NCBI GenBank assembly: GCA_002245135.1
Contig: NGBS01000096.1
Span: 1-21,386, forward strand
Length of the DNA stretch: 21,386 bases
Source of the DNA: Proteromonas lacertae
Taxonomy: Eukaryota > Sar > Bigyra > Opalinata > Proteromonadidae
Reading direction: 5' to 3'
Shown here in pieces: positions 8,810-18,400 of the stretch. Both the position numbers and the translations under genes were made by a program. Below the pieces are notes generated by a model. It made no database searches, was not told the origin of the DNA, and worked only from the letters and a program-made list of their open reading frames with translations. Position 1 is the stretch's first letter. Each line of letters opens with the position of its first letter.

Positions 8810-9182
8810 TATAAAATGCAGCTTGAAAAATTCAAGTTTTTTTATAATTTTATCTTATTCTCTATAAACAGTCAATACGATTTGATATTTTATATTAAAA
8901 TTTATTTTATTAACATAACCCATGCAAATTAAAAAATATTTAAAAAATAGATAATTTATAATTAGCTATAATTAATGTATGTTATATTTGATGTATAATT
9001 ATATATAATAACTAATTACTATTAATTAATGCATTTAAATCATATTCAGAGGTTATTCAGACCATATTATTTTGATCATTAGAAAACATATGATTATTGC
9101 ATCATATAATTATATATATGTCCTTATTAACTATATTTCAGACTATTTATGCCATAATTATGAAAAATGAAACCAAAAAATA
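8810..9182. other. AT-rich 5' noncoding part of the hAT element
   Basis: About 370 bp of strongly AT-rich DNA lies upstream of the transposase start. It must hold the transposase promoter. I see many TAATTA and ATATAT stretches but no coding region, RNA gene or clear repeat. Confidence 0.5.
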
Positions 9183-9325
9183 TCGGGACAGAGAAAATAT
9201 GCTCTACCGCTTACTCCTTACGGATTATACTGTCCTTGGACAAAATGGACAGGTTCGATTTCCGTACAGAGGAAGCGAGAGTGGAACGGGACAGGGGACG
9301 GGACAAAAGCAAAAAGGACGTCCCT
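9183..9325. repeat. Right subterminal GGGAC repeat cluster
   Basis: GGGAC occurs at 9185, 9288, 9295 and 9300, and inverted at 9320. A TGTCC-TT-GGACA inverted repeat lies at 9231-9242. The 9-mer TATCGGGAC is shared in direct orientation with the left cluster (6990-6998). These are likely transposase-binding sites. Confidence 0.7.
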
Positions 9326-9346
9326 CTGCCGACCCCAGTTCTGTTT
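9326..9346 (-). repeat. Right terminal inverted repeat plus target-site duplication of the hAT element
   Basis: CTGCCGACCCCAG at 9326-9338 is followed by the second TTCTGTTT copy at 9339-9346. Host sequence resumes at 9347. Confidence 0.95.
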
Positions 9347-9444
9347 ATGTATTTTTGTTTATAATTGTGTATAAATAAAAAAACAAACAATATAGAAAAT
9401 AATAAAAATTTATAATAAATAGTAATTAAAAGATATAAAAATAA
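9347..9444. other. 3' flank of the giant fibre gene
   Basis: About 100 bp, very A/T-rich with runs of A and AATAAA-like words on both strands. It probably contains the 3' untranslated end of the minus-strand gene. Nothing else is visible. Confidence 0.4.
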
Positions 9445-12400
9445 TTATGGTGAAGATGATAATTTTTGTAATTGTACTTTCATCCATTGATTGTTTAAAC
9501 AAATAACAATTCCATTATTACCATCTAAATAAATAGCACCTTCATTATCTATATTACAATCTGATGGTTTATTTGGTAATTTAAGCATTGTACCAATAGT
9601 GACTGTTCCTGATGATACAGTTCCAGCTTTAATCTTTCCATCATTTCCTAAGTTCAGATTCTTGTCACTTAATGTTGTTCCACCTAATGTTAATGTTCCT
9701 GCTGTTATTTTACCATCACTTTTTAAATCTAATGATTTATCACTTAGTATAGTGTTTGCCAGAGTTAATTTTCCAGCTTTAATCTCTCCATCACTTCCTA
9801 TATTTATTTCTTTTTCTTTTAGTGTTGAACTTCCTAATGTTAATGTTCCTGCTGTTATTTTACCATCATTTCCTATATTTATTTCTTTTTCTTTTAGTGT
9901 TGAACTTCCTAATGTTAATGTTCCTGCTGTTATTTTACCATCACTTTTTAAATCTAATGATTTATCACTTAGTATAGTGTTTGCCAGAGTTAATTTTCCA
10001 GCTTTAATCTCTCCATCACTTCCTATATTTATTTCTTTTTCTTTTAGTGTTGAACTTCCTAATGTTAATGTTCCTGCTGTTATTTTACCATCATTTCCTA
10101 TATTTATTTCTTTTTCTTTTAGTGTTGAACTTCCTAATGTTAATGTTCCTGCTGTTATTTTACCATCACTTTTTAAATCTAATGATTTATCACTTAGTAT
10201 AGTGTTTGCCAGAGTTAATTTTCCAGCTTTAATCTCTCCATCACTTCCTATATTTATTTCTTTTTCTTTTAGTGTTGAACTTCCTAATGTTAATGTTCCT
10301 GCTGTTATTTTACCATCACTTTTTAAATCTAATGATTTATCACTTAGTATAGTGTTTGCCAGAGTTAATTTTCCAGCTTTAATCTCTCCATCACTTCCTA
10401 TATTTATTTCTTTTTCTTTTAGTGTTGAACTTCCTAATGTTAATGTTCCTGCTGTTATTTTACCATCACTTTTTAAATCTAATGATTTATCACTTAGTAT
10501 AGTGTTTGCCAGAGTTAATTTTCCAGCTTTAATCTCTCCATCACTTCCTATATTTATTTCTTTTTCTTTTAGTGTTGAACTTCCTAATGTTAATGTTCCT
10601 GCTGTTATTTTACCATCACTTTTTAAATCTAATGATTTATCACTTAGTATAGTGTTTGCCAGAGTTAATTTTCCAGCTTTAATCTCTCCATCACTTCCTA
10701 TATTTATTTCTTTTTCTTTTAGTGTTGAACTTCCTAATGTTAATGTTCCTGCTGTTATTTTACCATCACTTTTTAAATCTAATGATTTATCACTTAGTAT
10801 AGTGTTTGCCAGAGTTAATTTTCCAGCTTTAATCTCTCCATCACTTCCTATATTTATTTCTTTTTCTTTTAGTGTTGAACTTCCTAATGTTAATGTTCCT
10901 GCTGTTATTTTACCATCATTTCCTATATTTATTTCTTTTTCTTTTAGTGTTGAACTTCCTAATGTTAATGTTCCTGCTGTTATTTTACCATCACTTTTTA
11001 AATCTAATGATTTATCACTTAGTATAGTGTTTGCCAGAGTTAATTTTCCAGCTTTAATCTCTCCATCACTTCCTATATTTATTTCTTTTTCTTTTAGTGT
11101 TGAACTTCCTAATGTTAATGTTCCTGCTGTTATTTTACCATCATTTCCTATATTTATTTCTTTTTCTTTTAGTGTTGAACTTCCTAATGTTAATGTTCCT
11201 GCTGTTATTTTACCATCACTTTTTAAATCTAATGATTTATCACTTAGTATAGTGTTTGCCAGAGTTAATTTTCCAGCTTTAATCTCTCCATCACTTCCTA
11301 TATTTATTTCTTTTTCTTTTAGTGTTGAACTTCCTAATGTTAATGTTCCTGCTGTTATTTTACCATCATTTCCTATATTTATTTCTTTTTCTTTTAGTGT
11401 TGAACTTCCTAATGTTAATGTTCCTGCTGTTATTTTACCATCACTTTTTAAATCTAATGATTTATCACTTAGTATAGTGTTTGCCAGAGTTAATTTTCCA
11501 GCTTTAATCTCTCCATCACTTCCTATATTTATTTCTTTTTCTTTTAGTGTTGAACTTCCTAATGTTAATGTTCCTGCTGTTATTTTACCATCATTTCCTA
11601 TATTTATTTCTTTTTCTTTTAGTGTTGAACTTCCTAATGTTAATGTTCCTGCTGTTATTTTACCATCACTTTTTAAATCTAATGATTTATCACTTAGTAT
11701 AGTGTTTGCCAGAGTTAATTTTCCAGCTTTAATCTCTCCATCACTTCCTATATTTATTTCTTTTTCTTTTAGTGTTGAACTTCCTAATGTTAATGTTCCT
11801 GCTGTTATTTTACCATCACTTTTTAAATCTAATGATTTATCACTTAGTATAGTGTTTGCCAGAGTTAATTTTCCAGCTTTAATCTCTCCATCACTTCCTA
11901 TATTTATTTCTTTTTCTTTTAGTGTTGAACTTCCTAATGTTAATGTTCCTGCTGTTATTTTACCATCACTTTTTAAATCTAATGATTTATCACTTAGTAT
12001 AGTGTTTGCCAGAGTTAATTTTCCAGCTTTAATCTCTCCATCACTTCCTATATTTATTTCTTTTTCTTTTAGTGTTGAACTTCCTAATGTTAATGTTCCT
12101 GCTGTTATTTTACCATCACTTTTTAAATCTAATGATTTATCACTTAGTATAGTGTTTGCCAGAGTTAATTTTCCAGCTTTAATCTCTCCATCACTTCCTA
12201 TATTTATTTCTTTTTCTTTTAGTGTTGAACTTCCTAATGTTAATGTTCCTGCTGTTATTTTACCATCACTTTTTAAATCTAATGATTTATCACTTAGTAT
12301 AGTGTTTGCCAGAGTTAATTTTCCAGCTTTAATCTCTCCATCACTTCCTATATTTATTTCTTTTTCTTTTAGTGTTGAACTTCCTAATGTTAATGTTCCT

Positions 12401-15400
12401 GCTGTTATTTTACCATCACTTTTTAAATCTAATGATTTATCACTTAGTATAGTGTTTGCCAGAGTTAATTTTCCAGCTTTAATCTCTCCATCACTTCCTA
12501 TATTTATTTCTTTTTCTTTTAGTGTTGAACTTCCTAATGTTAATGTTCCTGCTGTTATTTTACCATCACTTTTTAAATCTAATGATTTATCACTTAGTAT
12601 AGTGTTTGCCAGAGTTAATTTTCCAGCTTTAATCTCTCCATCACTTCCTATATTTATTTCTTTTTCTTTTAGTGTTGAACTTCCTAATGTTAATGTTCCT
12701 GCTGTTATTTTACCATCACTTTTTAAATCTAATGATTTATCACTTAGTATAGTGTTTGCCAGAGTTAATTTTCCAGCTTTAATCTCTCCATCACTTCCTA
12801 TATTTATTTCTTTTTCTTTTAGTGTTGAACTTCCTAATGTTAATGTTCCTGCTGTTATTTTACCATCACTTTTTAAATCTAATGATTTATCACTTAGTAT
12901 AGTGTTTGCCAGAGTTAATTTTCCAGCTTTAATCTCTCCATCACTTCCTATATTTATTTCTTTTTCTTTTAGTGTTGAACTTCCTAATGTTAATGTTCCT
13001 ATATTTATAATACTGTTTGAATTCATATTAAAATCATTATGAACATTAATTGGACTATTTGCAACATTAGGATATTTACTATTTATATCACCTACATATA
13101 AAAATTTACTCAATTTCATATCTCTATCAACAATAACATCTGATATAGCACTTATTGTATTACATATAATTTTGTTAGCAGTTACACTATTTGTTGAAGC
13201 ATCAACATTTGAATAAAATTGTATAGCAGTAGTATCTTTTCCTTCTAATGATTTAATCTTGATTATTTTATTACCATTCATATCAAGATCTCCCATTCTA
13301 ATTATTTTTTTACCATTCATATCAAGATCTTCCATTCCAATTATTTTATGATTATTCATATTAATATCACTACTTACAACAATTTCTGTATTATCAGAGG
13401 ATTGTATTTCTTTCAATGCTAAAGGACTATGAATATAAATTGGACTAGCAGCTACACTTTCTATAGTTCCTACATTTAACTTATTGTTTATAGTAACTGT
13501 TGATGCTGTAATTATATTTATATGCATATTATCAATATTCTTTATACCTTTTATATTTAGAAAATCTAAATCATTGTGAATTTGTATATCTGCTGCAACA
13601 TGATTACTTTTTAAATGATCAACAGTGATTGTGCCAGTTATTATAATACCATTATTACTCATACTCAATGTTCCAGCACTTATTATTCCACCTTTCAAAT
13701 CTAATAATTTATCACCTAATGTTGTTCCACTATTTCCCAATTTTATTGTTCCAGATGTTATTATTCCATCAGATTTTAAATCTAATAATTTGTTACTTAA
13801 TTTCGTTCCATCATTTCCTATTTCGATTGTACCTGTACTGATCTTTCCATCATTACCCATATTCAATGTTCCAGCACTGATTGTGCCAGTGAATATTTGA
13901 CCACCACCACCCATTTTCAATGTACCAGCACTTAACTCTTTTATATTATAGATATTACCATTAGACATATCTATATTATTCAGAATCTTCATATCACTAC
14001 CACTTAATACTTTTATGTTATTCACACTCAATGTATTTCCACTTAAATTTTCACCTCCTAGTGTTAAAGCATTCAATACACTATATGTTCCTTGTAAATT
14101 TAAATCACTATTGATCTTTATATCATTTCCAGCACCATTACTACTTTGAATTGTACCAATATTTATTGTTCCACTACTAAGCTCTTTTATTCCACTTATA
14201 TCTTTGCTTGTTAGCTTCATATTACCATCTATTGTTATTGTTCCACTACTACCTTTCATTTTATCGATGTTTAATATACCACCACTTATCTCATTCACAT
14301 TTAATAAATTATATGTTCCTTGTAAATTTAAATCACTATTGATCTTTATATCATTTCCAGCACCATTACTACTTTGAATTGTACCAATATTTATTGTTCC
14401 ACTACTAAGCTCTTTTATTCCACTTATATCTTTGCTTGTTAGCTTCATATTACCATCTATTGTTATTGTTCCACTACTACCTTTCATTTTATCGATGTTT
14501 AATATACCACCACTTATCTCATTCACATTTAATAAATTATATGTTCCTTGTAAATTTAAATCACTATTGATCTTTATATCATTTCCAGCACCATTACTAC
14601 TTTGAATTGTACCAATATTTATTGTTCCACTACTAAGCTCTTTTATTCCACTTATATCTTTGCTTGTTAGCTTCATATTACCATCTATTGTTATTGTTCC
14701 ACTACTACCTTTCATTTTATCGATGTTTAATATACCACCACTTATCTCATTCACATTTAATATATTATATGTTCCTTGCAAATTTAAATCACTATTGATC
14801 TTTATATCATTTCCAGCACCATTACTACTTTGAATTGTACCAATATTTATTGTTCCACTACTAAGCTCTTTTATTCCACTTATATCTTTGCTTGTTAGCT
14901 TCATATTATCATCTATTGTTATTGTTCCACTACTACCTTTCATTTTATCGATGTTTAATATACCACCACTTATCTCATTCACATTTAATATATTATATGT
15001 TCCTTGTAAATTTAAATCACTATTGATCTTTATATCATTTCCAGCACCATTACTACTTTGAATTGTACAAATATTTATTGTTCCACTACTAAGCTCTTTT
15101 ATTCCACTTATATCTTTATTATCTACTTTTATATTATTCAATATATTGATTGTACTACCACTTAATACTTTTATGTTATTCACACTCAATGTATTTCCAC
15201 TTAAATTTTCACCTCCTAGTGTTAAAGCATTCAATACACTATATGTTCCTTGTAAATTTAAATCACTATTGATCTTTATATCATTTCCAGCACCATTACT
15301 ACTTTGAATTGTACCAATATTTATTGTTCCACTACTAAGCTCTTTTATTCCACTTATATCTTTATTATCTACTTTTATATTATTCAATATATTGATTGTA

Positions 15401-18400
15401 CTACCACTTAATACTTTTATGTTATTCACACTCAATGTATTTCCACTTAAATTTTCACCTCCTAGTGTTAAAGCATTCAATACACTATATGTTCCTTGCA
15501 AATTTAAATCACTATTGATCTTTATATCATTTCCAGCACCATTACTACTTTGAATTGTACCAATATTTATTGTTCCACTACTAAGCTCTTTTATTCCACT
15601 TATATCTTTGCTTGTTAGCTTCATATTACCATCTATTGTTATTGTTCCACTACTACCTTTCATTTTATCGATGTTTAATATACCACCACTTATCTCATTC
15701 ACATTTAATATATTATATGTTCCTTGTAAATTTAAATCACTATTGATCTTTATATCATTTCCAGCACCATTACTACTTTGAATTGTACCAATATTTATTG
15801 TTCCACTACTAAGCTCTTTTATTCCACTTATATCTTTATTATCTACTTTTATATTATTCAATATATTGATTGTACTACCACTTAATACTTTTATGTTATT
15901 CACACTCAATGTATTTCCACTTAAATTTTCACCTCCTAGTGTTAAAGCATTCAATACACTATATGTTCCTTGCAAATTTAAATCACTATTGATCTTTATA
16001 TCATTTCCAGCACCATTACTACTTTGAATTGTACCAATATTTATTGTTCCACTACTAAGCTCTTTTATTCCACTTATATCTTTGCTTGTTAGCTTCATAT
16101 TACCATCTATTGTTATTGTTCCACTACTACCTTTCATTTTATCGATGTTTAATATACCACCACTTATCTCATTCACATTTAATAAATTATATGTTCCTTG
16201 TAAATTTAAATCACTATTGATCTTTATATCATTTCCAGCACCATTACTACTTTGAATTGTACCAATATTTATTGTTCCACTACTAAGCTCTTTTATTCCA
16301 CTTATATCTTTGCTTGTTAGCTTCATATTATCATCTATTGTTATTGTTCCACTACTACCTTTCATTTTATCGATGTTTAATATACCACCACTTATCTCAT
16401 TCACATTTAATAAATTATATGTTCCTTGTAAATTTAAATCACTATTGATCTTTATATCATTTCCAGCACCATTACTACTTTGAATTGTACAAATATTTAT
16501 TGTTCCACTACTAAGCTCTTTTATTCCACTTATATCTTTATTATCTACTTTTATATTATTCAATATATTGATTGTACTACCACTTAATACTTTTATGTTA
16601 TTCACACTCAATGTATTTCCACTTAAATTTTCACCTCCTAGTGTTAAAGCATTCAATACACTATATGTTCCTTGTAAATTTAAATCACTATTGATCTTTA
16701 TATCATTTCCAGCACCATTACTACTTTGAATTGTACCAATATTTATTGTTCCACTACTAAGCTCTTTTATTCCACTTATATCTTTATTATCTACTTTTAT
16801 ATTATTCAATATATTGATTGTACTACCACTTAATACTTTTATGTTATTCACACTCCAATGTATTTCCACTTAAATTTTCACCTCCTAGTGTTAAAGCATT
16901 CAATACACTATATGTTCCTTGTAAATTTAAATCACTATTGATCTTTATATCATTTCCAGCACCATTACTACTTTGAATTGTACCAATATTTATTGTTCCA
17001 CTACTAAGCTCTTTTATTCCATTTATATCTTTGCTTGTTAGCTTCATATTATCATCTATTGTTATTGTTCCACTACTACCTTTCATTTTATCGATGTTTA
17101 ATATACCACCACTTATCTCATTCACATTTAATATATTATATGTTCCTTGTAAATTTAAATCACTATTGATCTTTATATCATTTCCAGCACCATTACTACT
17201 TTGAATTGTACCAATATTTATTGTTCCACTACTAAGCTCTTTTATTCCACTTATATCTTTGCTTGTTAGCTTCATATTATCATCTATTGTTATTGTTCCA
17301 CTACTACCTTTCATTTTATCGATGTTTAATATACCACCACTTATCTCATTCACATTTAATATATTATATGTTCCTTGTAAATTTAAATCACTATTGATCT
17401 TTATATCATTTCCAGCACCATTACTACTTTGAATTGTACCAATATTTATTGTTCCACTACTAAGCTCTTTTATTCCACTTATATCTTTGCTTGTTAGCTT
17501 CATATTATCATCTATTGTTATTGTTCCACTACTACCTTTCATTTTATCGATGTTTAATATACCACCACTTATCTCATTCACATTTAATATATTATATGTT
17601 CCTTGTAAATTTAAATCACTATTGATCTTTATATCATTTCCAGCACCATTACTACTTTGAATTGTACAAATATTTATTGTTCCACTACTAAGCTCTTTTA
17701 TTCCACTTATATCTTTATTATCTACTTTTATATTATTCAATATATTGATTGTACTACCACTTAATACTTTTATGTTATTCACACTCAATGTATTTCCACT
17801 TAAATTTTCACCTCCTAGTGTTAAAGCATTCAATACACTATATGTTCCTTGTAAATTTAAATCACTATTGATCTTTATATCATTTCCAGCACCATTACTA
17901 CTTTGAATTGTACCAATATTTATTGTTCCACTACTAAGCTCTTTTATTCCACTTATATCTTTATTATCTACTTTTATATTATTCAATATATTGATTGTAC
18001 TACCACTTAATACTTTTATGTTATTCACACTCAATGTATTTCCACTTAAATTTTCACCTCCTAGTGTTAAAGCATTCAATACACTATATGTTCCTTGTAA
18101 TTTAAATCACTATTGATCTTTATATCATTTCCAGCACCATTACTACTTTGAATTGTACCAATATTTATTGTTCCACTACTAAGCTCTTTTATTCCACTTA
18201 TATCTTTGCTTGTTACTTCATATTACCATCTATTGTTATTGTTCCACTACTACCTTTCATTTTATCGATGTTTAATATACCACCACTTATCTCATTCACA
18301 TTTAATAATTATATGTTCCTTGTAAATTTAAATCACTATTGATCTTTATATCATTTCCAGCACCATTACTACTTTGAATTGTACCAATATTTATTGTTCC

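Larger units (their letters stand above)
6926..9338 (-). mobile_element. Complete hAT-superfamily DNA transposon, 2,413 bp
   Basis: The ends are perfect 13-bp inverted repeats: CTGGGGTCGGCAG at 6926-6938 and CTGCCGACCCCAG at 9326-9338. They are flanked by identical 8-bp direct repeats TTCTGTTT (6918-6925 and 9339-9346), the target-site length diagnostic of hAT. The element carries one transposase gene on the minus strand, with GC-rich GGGAC repeats just inside each end. Perfect ends, perfect duplication and an uninterrupted transposase point to a recent insertion. It sits in the tail-to-tail gap between two paralogous fibre genes, 17 bp past one stop codon and 106 bp from the other, and disrupts neither coding region. 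The intergenic gap before insertion would have been about 120 bp. Confidence 0.96.

Noticed and set aside
9252-9263. A tRNA or SINE B-box-like word GGTTCGATTTCC
   Set aside because: The match to the B box is incomplete, there is no A box at the right distance, and no cloverleaf can be folded around it. It lies inside the hAT subterminal region.
9599-13042. A 1,147-aa open frame on the plus strand
   Set aside because: It is the antisense shadow of the 75-bp array. One stop-free antisense unit with a length divisible by three stays open for as many copies as exist. It has no independent start context or flanking sequence.
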